Shown here: in pieces, positions 1-8,577 of the stretch
Numbering within the stretch: the first letter of the stretch is position 1
How the letters are laid out: each line of letters begins with the position of its first letter
Assembly (NCBI RefSeq): GCF_014656095.1
Contig: NZ_BNBT01000017.1
Span: forward strand, 1-64,000
DNA length: 64,000 nt
From: Streptomyces longispororuber
GTDB lineage: Bacteria; Actinomycetota; Actinomycetes; Streptomycetales; Streptomycetaceae
Direction of reading: 5' to 3'
The notes under the pieces: model-generated
The model's database searches: none
Told to the model about the DNA's origin: nothing
The model's input: the letters and a program-made list of their open reading frames with translations, nothing else
Program-made: the position numbers and the translations under genes

Positions 1-42
1 AGCCGTCGGCCGATCGTCCGGCCGGACGATCGGCCGACGGCT
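1..42. repeat. Perfect 42-bp palindrome
   Basis: Bases 1-21 are the exact reverse complement of bases 22-42, giving a 21-bp stem with no spacer. It lies at the window edge, upstream of the ROK gene. It could be a bidirectional terminator for a gene outside the window or a cruciform or operator element. No T-tract follows, which is common for Streptomyces terminators. The rest of the leader (43-310) is GC-rich, and I see no gene or clear promoter in it. Confidence 0.6.
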
Positions 43-310
43 CACGGCCGACCGGCCGTCCGGTCCCGCACCGGGACCGTACCGGGACCCGGCCGCCTCC
101 CGCAGCGCCCGCGGTGACTGCGCCGGGGCGCACGGGGCCCGTCCACCGGCGCGCGGCCCGGGTCGCGCCCGTCCGCCCGGCGCGGGCGAAAGTCGCGCAC
201 GGGGTCTTCCCGTTGCCGCGTCTTTCTGCAACTCTCCTCCCAAATCCCTTCGACCGGCGGGCATGAGCCTGTCCACGAGGCCTCTCCACCACCACGTCCG
301 GAGTGCAGAA

Positions 311-1441
311 GTGATGCGTAAACGGACGCGTGGCCACGACCTGGCCGGGCTGCGCCGCCTGAACACCACGGTCGTCCTGCGCGCCCTGCACCGCCGCAGC
401 CCGCAGACCCTCGCCGAACTCGCCGCAGGAACCGCCCTGTCCCGGCCCACCGTGGAGGCGGCCCTGGAGGACCTCACCGCCCAGGGCTGGGTCACCGAGG
501 CGGCCGCGGGGGAGCGGGCGCGGGGCCGGCCCGCGCGGCGGTTCCGCTTCCGGGCCGAGGCCGGGTACGTGCTCGGCGCCGATATAGGGCTGCACAAGAT
601 GGTGCTGCTCCTGGCCGACCTCGGCGGCACCGTCCTCGCCCACGAGCGCGCGGACATCGACCCGGCGATGGGCGGCGGCCCCCGCCTCGCGCTGCTCCAG
701 CGCTCCATGGAGGACTTCCTCGCCGCGCACGGCGCCCGCCGCGACGCGGTGCGCGCGCGGTGCGTCGGCGTCCCCGGCGTCGTCGACACGGGCGGCCACG
801 TCACCTCCGTCGTCGTGCCCGAGTGGTCCGGCGTCGACCTCGGGCGCCACCTCGCCGACGGCGAGCCCGGCCACACCCTCGTCGAGAACGACGTCAACCT
901 CGCCGTCCTCGCCGAGCGCTGGCAGGGCGCCGCCACGCTCGCGGGGGACGTGGTGTGCGTGCTCACCGGCCACCGCGTGTCCTGCGCCCTGGCCATCGGC
1001 GGGCGGCTGCACCGCGGCGGCCGGGGTGGCGCCGGGGAACTCGGCCTGCTGCCGCTGCTCGGCCTGAACACCGCGCAGGACGCCCTCGCCTGGCCGGGCC
1101 CGCGCCGGCCGGGCGAGTCGGAGGTGGCCGCGCTCGCGCGTGCCGCGGACGCCGCGGACCCGCGGGCGCTCGCCGCCACCGCGGACTTCGCCGACCGTCT
1201 GACGCCCGGCATCGCCGCCCTCGCGCTCGCCGTCGACCCCGAGCTGATCGTGCTCACCGGCGGCGCCACACCGCTCGGCTCCCACCTGGTGCCGCTCCTC
1301 GAGGAGCGGCTGCGCCCGCTGACACTGCACCTGCCGCGCGTCGCGCTGAGCACGCTCGGCGAGCGCGGCGTGGCCCTCGGCGCCGTACGCAAGGCCCTCG
1401 ACCGCGTGGAGGAGGAACTGCTCGCGGACCCGGCGGACTAG
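311..1441 (+). CDS. ROK-family transcriptional regulator
   Basis: This is a sugar-responsive repressor of the ROK/NagC/XylR type. The first 65 or so residues form a winged helix with the usual R-LN-x2-VL-x-AL start and an SRPTVEAAL recognition helix. The remainder is an ASKHA-type ROK domain with ADIGLHK near residue 95 and a glycine-rich ELIVLTGGATPLG segment near the end. The CXCGxxGC zinc motif of classical ROK proteins is not visible where expected, so metal binding is doubtful. The GTG at 311 has a GGAG seven bases upstream; ATG 263 or 314 are alternatives. It directly precedes an ABC sugar importer and two dehydrogenases and probably controls them. Confidence 0.85.
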   Translation: MMRKRTRGHDLAGLRRLNTTVVLRALHRRSPQTLAELAAGTALSRPTVEAALEDLTAQGWVTEAAAGERARGRPARRFRFRAEAGYVLGADIGLHKMVLLLADLGGTVLAHERADIDPAMGGGPRLALLQRSMEDFLAAHGARRDAVRARCVGVPGVVDTGGHVTSVVVPEWSGVDLGRHLADGEPGHTLVENDVNLAVLAERWQGAATLAGDVVCVLTGHRVSCALAIGGRLHRGGRGGAGELGLLPLLGLNTAQDALAWPGPRRPGESEVAALARAADAADPRALAATADFADRLTPGIAALALAVDPELIVLTGGATPLGSHLVPLLEERLRPLTLHLPRVALSTLGERGVALGAVRKALDRVEEELLADPAD

Positions 1442-1487
1442 CCCGCCGGTCCCCTCACCCCCGAACCGACCCGAAGCGGAGGCGCGT

Positions 1488-2753
1488 ATGCGCAGGAGGA
1501 CCCTCCTCTGCTCTGGCCTGGCGGCCGCGTCGGCACCCGTGCTCGCCGCCTGCTCGGACCAGGGCGGCGGCAGCGAGAGCGGCGGCCGCACCACCCTCTC
1601 GTACGGCATGTGGGACCCGGCGCAGGTCCCGGGCATGAAGAAGATCATCGCCGCCTTCGAGCGGCGGAACCCCGGGATATCCGTGCGCATCGAGCTCACC
1701 CCGTGGGCCACCTACTGGACCACGCTGAAGACCTCGATGCGCGGCGGCACCGCCCCCGACGTGTTCTGGATGAACGCCGTCAACTTCCAGCTCTACGCCG
1801 CCCACGGCGTCCTGGAGCCGCTGTCCGAGCACATCCGGCGCGACGGCACACCGCTGGACCGCCACCCCCGGCAGCTCGTACGGCTCTACGCGTACCGGGG
1901 CACCCAGTACGGCATCCCGAAGGACTTCGACACCATCGGGCTCTGGTACAACAAGGACCTCTTCGACAAGGCGCGCGTCCCCTACCCCGACACCACGTGG
2001 ACCTGGGACGACCTGCGCGACGCCGCCGCCGAGCTGACCAATCCGCGCGAGCGGGTGCACGGCTACGCCGCCGAGATGCAGCGGCAGATCGTCATCTACC
2101 CCGCCGTGTTCGGCGCCGGCGGCTACGTCCTGCGCGACGGCCGCTCCGGCTTCGGCGACGAGCGGACCATCGAGGGCCTGCGCTTCCTCACCGACATGAT
2201 CGACCGCGGCTGGTCGCCGCCGCAGAGCGCGATGGTGGAGAACATCGGCCGGGTGCGCTTCTGGTCGGAGAAGGCGGCCATGGTGAACGACCTGTCCGCG
2301 ATGGCCGGGCAGATGTACGCGGTGCCCGCGCTGAAGGACCACGGCGGCGTCACCGTCCTGCCCAAGGGCCGCGAGCGGGCCACCGTCATCCACGGCCTCG
2401 CCAACGTCGTCTCCGCCAAGAGCGACAAGAAGACGGCGGCCTGGAAGTTCGTGCACTTCATGGCGGGTCGCGAGGCCGCCGTGATCCAGGCCGAGTCGGG
2501 CGTGACGATCTCCAGCTACGCGGGCACGCAGGACGCCTGGATCTCGTCGATGCCGGAGTTCGACCTCCGGCACTTCATCGACATGAAGGAGTACGGCGCC
2601 CCCTACCCCAGCTCGAAGAACACCGCCGTCTGGGAGAACCTCCAATACCCGCTCCTGGGCGCCGCGTTCAGCGGCAAGGGCGGTGTCGAGGAGGCCGCGC
2701 GCACCCTCGGCGAGCAGATGGACCGGGCCCTGAAGGAGGAGCGCGACACATGA
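1488..2753 (+). CDS. ABC transporter sugar-binding lipoprotein
   Basis: Extracellular solute-binding protein, family 1, of a carbohydrate ABC importer. The N-terminus has an RRR start, a short hydrophobic stretch and a lipobox VLAAC with the lipidated Cys at residue 22. After that come the features of a periplasmic-binding-type fold, such as the GTAPDVFWMNAVNFQLYA hinge region and GLWYNKDLFDKA. The length of 421 aa is typical of the family. Its stop codon overlaps the ATG of the first permease, so binding protein and permeases are coupled. The substrate cannot be read from sequence; the neighbouring Gfo/Idh/MocA enzymes suggest a sugar, inositol or sugar acid. Confidence 0.9.
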   Translation: MRRRTLLCSGLAAASAPVLAACSDQGGGSESGGRTTLSYGMWDPAQVPGMKKIIAAFERRNPGISVRIELTPWATYWTTLKTSMRGGTAPDVFWMNAVNFQLYAAHGVLEPLSEHIRRDGTPLDRHPRQLVRLYAYRGTQYGIPKDFDTIGLWYNKDLFDKARVPYPDTTWTWDDLRDAAAELTNPRERVHGYAAEMQRQIVIYPAVFGAGGYVLRDGRSGFGDERTIEGLRFLTDMIDRGWSPPQSAMVENIGRVRFWSEKAAMVNDLSAMAGQMYAVPALKDHGGVTVLPKGRERATVIHGLANVVSAKSDKKTAAWKFVHFMAGREAAVIQAESGVTISSYAGTQDAWISSMPEFDLRHFIDMKEYGAPYPSSKNTAVWENLQYPLLGAAFSGKGGVEEAARTLGEQMDRALKEERDT

Positions 2754-3697
2754 GTGTCTTCCCCGCGACCGCCGCCGCGAAGGCCGCCGACCGGCGCGCC
2801 GCCCGCGCCGCGGGCACCGGCCCCGCCGGCCGCGACCAGCGCACCGCCTACCTGTTCGTCGCGCCGCTCGGCCTCGGCTTCGCGCTCTTCTACTTCTGGC
2901 CGATGATCCAGACGTTCTACTTCAGCTTCACCGAGTTCGGCCCCTTCGGCGGCCACACCTGGGTCGGCGGCGACAACTACGCCCGCGTCGTCAAGGACGT
3001 CACCGTCTGGCAGGCCCTCGGCAACACCGTCCTCTACTGCGGCATCGGGCTGACGGCCCTGCCGCTCGCCCTCGTCGTCGCCTCCCTGCTCAACCGCCGC
3101 GGCCTGCGCGCCGTGCCGCTCTACCGGGCCCTGTACTTCGTCCCGTTCGTCACTCTGCCCGTCGCCGTGGGCCTGGTGTGGAACTGGCTCTACAACGGCG
3201 ACTTCGGGCTCCTGAACGAGGTGCTCGGCTGGTTCGGCGTGGACCGCCGCTACTGGGTCTCCGACCCCTCGACGGCCGTCTTCGCCATCGGCGCCGTCAT
3301 GGTCTGGTCCACCACCGGCTACTACTTGATCCTCTTCATGGCCGGCATCAAGGGCATCCCGCAGGACTACTACGAGGCCGCCGAGCTGGACGGCGCCGGC
3401 GCGGTGCGGCGGTTCTTCACCATCACCCTGCCGCTGCTCAGCCCCACGATCTTCTTCGCGTCCGTCATCTGCATGATCCAGTCGCTCCAGGTCTTCGACC
3501 TGATCTACATCATGATGGGCGAGAAGAACCCGGCCGTCGGCGACACCCAATCCGTCGTCGGCCTCTTCTACAAGTGGGCCTTCATGGAGAACGCCCAGGG
3601 CGCCGCGGCCGCCCTCGCCTTCCTCCTGATGCTGCTCATCGCGGCCCTCACGTACCTCCAGTTCCGGCTCCAGAAGAGGTGGGTGCACTATGGGTGA
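2750..3697 (+). CDS. ABC sugar transporter permease, MalF/UgpA type
   Basis: Integral membrane subunit of the importer, 315 aa with about six membrane spans. The EAA loop that docks the ATPase reads EAAELDGAGAVRRFFTITLP. The start ATG shares four bases with the stop of the binding protein. A short charged, Ala/Arg-rich N-terminal tail precedes the first helix at about residue 35. Like many Streptomyces sugar importers the operon has no ATPase gene. Energy probably comes from a shared ATPase such as MsiK encoded elsewhere; this is inferred from genus knowledge. Confidence 0.9.
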   Translation: MSVFPATAAAKAADRRAARAAGTGPAGRDQRTAYLFVAPLGLGFALFYFWPMIQTFYFSFTEFGPFGGHTWVGGDNYARVVKDVTVWQALGNTVLYCGIGLTALPLALVVASLLNRRGLRAVPLYRALYFVPFVTLPVAVGLVWNWLYNGDFGLLNEVLGWFGVDRRYWVSDPSTAVFAIGAVMVWSTTGYYLILFMAGIKGIPQDYYEAAELDGAGAVRRFFTITLPLLSPTIFFASVICMIQSLQVFDLIYIMMGEKNPAVGDTQSVVGLFYKWAFMENAQGAAAALAFLLMLLIAALTYLQFRLQKRWVHYG

Positions 3698-4601
3698 CTC
3701 GACCGCGCGCGGTGGCACGTTCTTTCCGGCGCGGACCGGTGATCCGGCGCCCGGCGGCCCCCCGCAGCGGACGCGGCGCCCCCGCCCGCGCCCCGGGTCC
3801 GTCGCCACCCACCTCGTGCTCTCCCTCGGCGCGCTCGTGATGATCTTCCCGTTCTGCTGGCAGCTCCTCACCGCCCTGAAGTCGCTCGCGGAGGTCTCGC
3901 GCGTCCCGCCGACGTTCCTGCCCGAGGACTGGAAGTGGTCCAGCTTCGACGAGGTGTTCACGGCGCTGCCGTTCCGCGAGATGCTCACCAACAGCGCCAT
4001 CAACACCGTGGGCCGCACCGCCGGCCAGCTCGTGTTCTGCTCCCTGGCCGCCTACGCGTTCGCACGGATGCGCTTCAAGGGCCGCGACCTGCTGTTCGGC
4101 CTCTTCCTCTCCGTCCTGATGGTGCCGAGCTCCCTGCTCGTGCTGCCGCAGTACGACATCATCCAGAGCTTCGGGCTGCTGAACTCGGCGCCCGCGCTCT
4201 TCCTGCCCGGCATGTTCAGCGCCTTCGGCACCTTCCTGCTGCGCCAGGCGTTCCTCACGCTGCCCCGGGAGCTGGAGGAGGCCGCCCGCATCGACGGCGC
4301 GGGCTCCTTCCGCATCTTCTGGTCGGTCATGCTCCCGCTGATCCGGCCCGCCCTCGCCGCGCTCGCCGTCATCACCGCCATGGCGGCCTGGAACGACCTG
4401 CTGTGGCCCCTCATCGTCAACACCGACCCCGAGGCCATGCCGATCAGCGCGGGCCTGACCTCCCTGGAGGGCCAGTATGAGACCAACTACCCGGTGATGA
4501 TGGCCGGTTCCCTGATCGCGAGCCTGCCGATGCTGCTCGTCTACGTCTTCCTCCAGCGGCACTTCGTGCAGAGCGTCGCCTCCTCCGGGGTGAAGAGCTG
4601 A
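3690..4601 (+). CDS. ABC sugar transporter permease, MalG/UgpE type
   Basis: Second membrane subunit, 303 aa, partner of the preceding permease. It has six predicted membrane segments and the EAA motif EEAARIDGAGSFRIFWSVML. The start ATG at 3690 lies 8 bases inside the end of the upstream permease, so the two are translationally coupled. A Pro/Arg-rich cytoplasmic N-terminal tail of about 40 residues precedes the first helix. A 149-bp gap with a short imperfect direct repeat separates it from the dehydrogenase genes. Confidence 0.9.
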   Translation: MGDSTARGGTFFPARTGDPAPGGPPQRTRRPRPRPGSVATHLVLSLGALVMIFPFCWQLLTALKSLAEVSRVPPTFLPEDWKWSSFDEVFTALPFREMLTNSAINTVGRTAGQLVFCSLAAYAFARMRFKGRDLLFGLFLSVLMVPSSLLVLPQYDIIQSFGLLNSAPALFLPGMFSAFGTFLLRQAFLTLPRELEEAARIDGAGSFRIFWSVMLPLIRPALAALAVITAMAAWNDLLWPLIVNTDPEAMPISAGLTSLEGQYETNYPVMMAGSLIASLPMLLVYVFLQRHFVQSVASSGVKS

Positions 4602-4750
4602 CCCGCCCGGCACCGTCGACGGCCCGGCACGCGCCCCGGCCGCAACCGCGACCGCCGCCGTACCGCGCCCGGACACAGCCGCCGTACCGCCCGGACACAG
4701 CCACCGCAAGGAACGGACCCGCCGCCGAACAGAGAGGGGCCACCGCCCTC

Positions 4751-5779
4751 ATGCCACCGCTTTCCATCGGTCTGCTCGGCGCGGGCGGCATCGCCCGCGC
4801 CCACCTGCCCGGCTGGCTCGCCCTGGGTGCCACCGTCAGCGTGTACACCCAGGACGGCTCGGCCGAGAAGCTGGCCGCCGAGTACGCCGGACGCGGCCAC
4901 GCCGTCACCGCCGTGCCCACCCTCGCCGACCTGCTCGACCGCTGCCGCGCCGTGGACATCTGCACCCCCACGCCCACCCACGGGGAGCTGGCGCTCGCCG
5001 CGATCGCCGCCGGGCGGCACGTCGTCTGCGAGAAGCCGCTCGCCCTGACCGTGCGGGAGGCCGAGGAGGTGGCCGCGGCCGCCGCGGCGGCGGGCGTCCA
5101 CCTGCACCCCGCCCACGTGGTGCGCTACTTCCCCGCGTACGCGACCCTGCGCGCGGCCGTGGCCCACGGCGACCTCGGCCGGCTCGCCGTGCTGCGCTTC
5201 ACCCGCGGCAGCGCGCGCCCGCAGTGGGCGCCGTGGTTCGGGGACCCCGCCCAGTCCGGCGGCGTGCTCCTGGACCTGATGGTGCACGACATCGACATCG
5301 CCCGCTGGGTCGCGGGCGAGGTGGTACGGGTGCACGCCCTCACCCGCGGCGCCGAGCGCGCCACCGGCACCCCCGCCGAGGTCGTCGCCGCCACCGCCGT
5401 GCTCACCCACGCGTCCGGCGCGATCACCCACGTGAGCGGCCTGTGGGGCCTGCCCGACCAGCCGTTCCGCACGACCTTCCGGGTCGCCGGGTCCGACGGG
5501 CTGCTGCACCACGACTCGGCCGCCGTGCCCGGCTTCCGCATCACCGCGCAGGGCGTACGCGCCCCGAACGAGGGCATCCCGTCGACGCCCATGACGGAGA
5601 GCCCCTACCTCACCCAGTTGCGCGAGTTCGCCGCCTCCTGGGACGACCCGGGGCTCGTGCCCCGGGTGGGCGCCGCCGACGGGGTGGCGGCGGTACGCGT
5701 CGCCTGCGCCGCCATCGAGTCGAGCCGCACGGGCCGGGCCGTCGACCTGCCCGCCGAGCAGAAGGAGTCCGCGTGCTGA
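4751..5779 (+). CDS. Gfo/Idh/MocA-family oxidoreductase
   Basis: NAD(P)-dependent sugar or cyclitol dehydrogenase. The N-terminal Rossmann fold begins LLGAGGIARAHLPGW, followed by the family signature CEKPLALT near residue 97 and the catalytic-region VHDIDIARWV with conserved Asp and His-like positions. The length of 342 aa is typical. The end overlaps the next dehydrogenase by 7 bases (GTG within the last codons), so the two are co-translated. With the importer upstream, the likely role is oxidation of the imported substrate; the exact substrate is unknown. Confidence 0.88.
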   Translation: MPPLSIGLLGAGGIARAHLPGWLALGATVSVYTQDGSAEKLAAEYAGRGHAVTAVPTLADLLDRCRAVDICTPTPTHGELALAAIAAGRHVVCEKPLALTVREAEEVAAAAAAAGVHLHPAHVVRYFPAYATLRAAVAHGDLGRLAVLRFTRGSARPQWAPWFGDPAQSGGVLLDLMVHDIDIARWVAGEVVRVHALTRGAERATGTPAEVVAATAVLTHASGAITHVSGLWGLPDQPFRTTFRVAGSDGLLHHDSAAVPGFRITAQGVRAPNEGIPSTPMTESPYLTQLREFAASWDDPGLVPRVGAADGVAAVRVACAAIESSRTGRAVDLPAEQKESAC

Positions 5780-6789
5780 AGGTCGCCGTCCTGTCGTTCG
5801 CCCACGTCCACGCGGCCGCGTACCTGCGGCTGCTGCGCGCCATGCCGGGCGTGGAGGTCCTCGGCAGCGACCCGGACACCGGGTCCGCCGCCCCCGGCGA
5901 GGTGCGCGGCGCCGCGCTCGCCGCCTCCCTCGGCGTCCCGTACGCGGACACCTACGACGAGGCCTTCGCCTGGGGGCCCGACGCCGTGCTGGTCTGCTCG
6001 GAGAACGCCCGGCACCGCCCGCTCGTCGAGCGCGCCGCCGCGCAGGGCGTGGACGTGCTGTGCGAGAAGCCCCTCGCCACGACCGTGGCGGACGGCGAGG
6101 CCATGGTCGCCGCGTGCCGCGCCGCCGGGGTCCGGCTCGCCGTGGCGCACCCGGTGCGCTTCAGCCCGGCGTACGCGGCCGTCAAACGCGCGGTCGCCGC
6201 CGGTGACACCGGCCGGGTCCTCACCGTGTCCGGCGCCAACAACGGGCACCTGCCGACCCGCGCGCGCCGCTGGTTCGCCGACCGCGAACTCGCGGGCGGG
6301 GGCGCGCTCATGGACCACACCGTCCACATCGCCGACCTGGTCGACGACCTCTTCGGGGCCCGCCCGCTGGAGGTGTACGCGCAGACCAACAACCTCCTGT
6401 ACGAGGGCGAGACGGACGTGGAGACCAGCGGCCTGGTCACCGTGGCCTACGACAACGGCACCGTCGTCACCATCGACTGCAGTTGGTCCCACCCCCGCTC
6501 GCACCACTCCTGGGGCGGCCTGGAGATGACCGTGGTCGGCGAGCACGCGACGCTGGAGATGGACGCGTTCGACCAGAAGGTCCACGGCTACAGCGAGCGC
6601 GACGCCCGCGGCGTGGAACTGCCCTTCGGCGTGAACCTGGACGAACGCATGCTGCACGCCTTCCTCCACGGCCCCGCCCCCGACGGCCCCACGGTGCCCG
6701 ACGGCGAATCGGCCCTCCGCACCCTCCGCATAGTGACAGCAAGCTACACATCGGCCCACACGGGAATGCCGGTCCCGATCTCTCACTAG
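5773..6789 (+). CDS. Gfo/Idh/MocA-family oxidoreductase
   Basis: Second dehydrogenase of the pair, 338 aa. The start is GTG 5773, preceded by GAAGGAG and overlapping the upstream stop. Motifs are a divergent nucleotide-binding start VAVLSFAHVHAAAYLRLL, which lacks a clean GxGxxG, the family signature CEKPLATT, and GGALMDHTVHIADLVDDLF as the metal- or substrate-side helix. The His-rich N-terminus in place of the Gly motif may mean weaker or altered cofactor binding. It is the last gene of the sugar operon, and a repeat-type terminator follows. Confidence 0.85.
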   Translation: MLKVAVLSFAHVHAAAYLRLLRAMPGVEVLGSDPDTGSAAPGEVRGAALAASLGVPYADTYDEAFAWGPDAVLVCSENARHRPLVERAAAQGVDVLCEKPLATTVADGEAMVAACRAAGVRLAVAHPVRFSPAYAAVKRAVAAGDTGRVLTVSGANNGHLPTRARRWFADRELAGGGALMDHTVHIADLVDDLFGARPLEVYAQTNNLLYEGETDVETSGLVTVAYDNGTVVTIDCSWSHPRSHHSWGGLEMTVVGEHATLEMDAFDQKVHGYSERDARGVELPFGVNLDERMLHAFLHGPAPDGPTVPDGESALRTLRIVTASYTSAHTGMPVPISH

Positions 6790-6803
6790 GAGCCGGTGAG
6801 GAC

Positions 6804-6899
6804 CGCCCCGAAGGGGCGCGGGGAACGGCGCGCCCAGCCAGAAACCGCCCCGAGTGCTGGGCGCCCCGCAAGGGGCGCGGGGAACTGCGCGCCCAGCCA
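6804..6899. terminator. Two tandem Streptomyces intergenic hairpin repeats
   Basis: Two copies of a repeat are present, at about 6804-6840 and 6862-6899. Each begins with a hairpin CGCCCC-loop-GGGGCG and continues CGGGGAAC(T/G)GCGCGCCCAGCCA. They sit between convergent genes (6789 + and 6970 -) and probably end transcription from both sides. I know closely similar units as widely scattered intergenic elements of Streptomyces chromosomes. Confidence 0.7.
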
Positions 6900-6969
6900 G
6901 GGACGGTCCGCAGCCGACAACCAACACAGACAGGGCAGCGCACACCCCCGCCCCAGCACAGCGCAGCGT

Positions 6970-8352
6970 TCAGCCCCCGAAAAGCTGCGTCCAATACGTA
7001 CCCGCCCGCCCCCCACCCGCGAACCCCACCCCAAGGTGCGTGAACGCGGGCTTGAGGATGTTGGCCCGGTGCCCCGGGCTGTCCATCCAGCCCCGCACGA
7101 CCTCGGCGGGCGAGCGCTGGCCGCAGGCTATGTTCTCCCCGACGGCGCGGTGCGCGCTGCCCGCCGCCGCGGCCCGGTGCCACGGCTCGCTGCCGTCCGG
7201 CGCGGTGTGGGAGTAGAACGCGCGGGCGACCATGTCGTCGCTGTGCGCCTGCGCGGCCGCGGTCAGGCGCGGGTCCGCCGCGAGGGGACGCAGCCCGGCC
7301 GCCGCACGGTGGCCGTTGGTGAGCGCGAGGACCTCCGCCGCGAACCGGTCGAGCCCCCGCGGCGTGAACGGCTCCGCCCACACCGCCGTCCAGAACACGT
7401 CGCCGGAGCGGCCGCCGGGCGCCTGCCCCAGCCCGACGTGGGTGTGGGCCCGCTCCAGGACGGTCCGCCGGGAGTCACCGCCCCGCAGGCAGTAGTCGAG
7501 GAAGTCGGCCGGGGTGCGCGGCCCCGACACCAGGTGCTCGCCGACCGTCAGGTACACGTAACCGGCCGCCGTGACGCGCTGGTGCAGCGAGGTGCCGTCC
7601 GGGCCCTCCGAGCCGAGGGCCCCGCGCGCCGCCATGCCCGCCGCCTGCGCGCGGGCGGCGGCGGTGAGCCGGGCGTCCAGGGTGACGGCGGGCGCACCGG
7701 CGGCGGCACGCGCGGCGTTCACCCGGGCGAGGAAGTCCTGGAGCGGGCCCGGCGGCGCGGCACGGTCCGGCGCCCGCGCGGGGGCGGGCGCCTGGGGCGG
7801 CGGGGCAGCGGGCACGGCCACCAGGGGCCGCGCCATCACCACCGTGACGGCCTCGCTCGCGGCGACGCCGGGCTCGTCCGCCACGTCGAGCCCGAAGTCC
7901 CGCGCCACGCCCGCGAGCCCGTCCGCGTACCCCTGGCCGAGGGCGCGGAGCTTCCAGGCGGTGCCGCGGCGGTAGATCTCGGCGAGCAGCAGGACGGTCT
8001 CCGGCCCGAGACGGGGCGGGGCGAACCGCGCGACCGCCTCCCCGCGCGCGCCGCCGACCTGGAGGGCGACGGCGGGCAGGCGCCCCAGCGGGGTGCCGGG
8101 CTCGGCCGGGCTGACGACCAGCGTGACGCGGTCGGCGCCCGGGCGCAGCCGGCGGGGGTCGACCGTGAGCACGTCGCCGCTCAGCCGGGCGCCGGGCGCG
8201 GCGGGCTGGTTGTAGAACACGAAGTCCGCGTCGCCCGCGACCTTGCCGCCTTGGTCGGTGACCAGGGCGGACAGGTCGAAGGGGCCGGGCACGCGCAGCG
8301 TCAGGAGGCCGTCCGGCAGGGGCACGTTGCCCCCCGGGACCAGGTCGTTCAT
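6970..8352 (-). CDS. TerD-domain protein fused to two CAP/SCP domains
   Basis: This 460-aa protein has three domains in order. Residues 1 to about 150 are a TerD/TerZ tellurium-stress domain (PGGNVPLPDG start, DFVFYNQP, LLLAEIYRRGTAWKLRALGQGY). A Pro/Ala linker follows. Two CAP (SCP/PR-1) domains then span about 195-325 and 335-460. The second is the better conserved, with HSDDMVARAFYSHTAPDG, GENIACGQRSP and MDSPGHRANIL. The first is degenerate (GEHLVSGPRTP, no GHRANIL). No signal peptide is visible although CAP domains are usually extracellular. It is divergent from the radical SAM gene. Confidence 0.85.
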   Translation of the reverse strand: MNDLVPGGNVPLPDGLLTLRVPGPFDLSALVTDQGGKVAGDADFVFYNQPAAPGARLSGDVLTVDPRRLRPGADRVTLVVSPAEPGTPLGRLPAVALQVGGARGEAVARFAPPRLGPETVLLLAEIYRRGTAWKLRALGQGYADGLAGVARDFGLDVADEPGVAASEAVTVVMARPLVAVPAAPPPQAPAPARAPDRAAPPGPLQDFLARVNAARAAAGAPAVTLDARLTAAARAQAAGMAARGALGSEGPDGTSLHQRVTAAGYVYLTVGEHLVSGPRTPADFLDYCLRGGDSRRTVLERAHTHVGLGQAPGGRSGDVFWTAVWAEPFTPRGLDRFAAEVLALTNGHRAAAGLRPLAADPRLTAAAQAHSDDMVARAFYSHTAPDGSEPWHRAAAAGSAHRAVGENIACGQRSPAEVVRGWMDSPGHRANILKPAFTHLGVGFAGGGRAGTYWTQLFGG

Positions 8353-8577
8353 GGGCGCCGCCTGTCGGTCGGGTCGGACACCGCCCGCGTCGGCCGGGCG
8401 ATCACCAGAGCAACGCGCGGCCCCGCCGCGGAGGTTCCCGCTCCGCGAGGGCGGCGGCGACCGGCCCGGGCGCCGGTATTAGCGTGGTGCCTGTGCGGGG
8501 CGACCCCCTGCACATCGGCCACAACTGAACAATTCGGACAAAAAGAGCAAACCAGACAGGACCGAGGTGCCCGCCCC

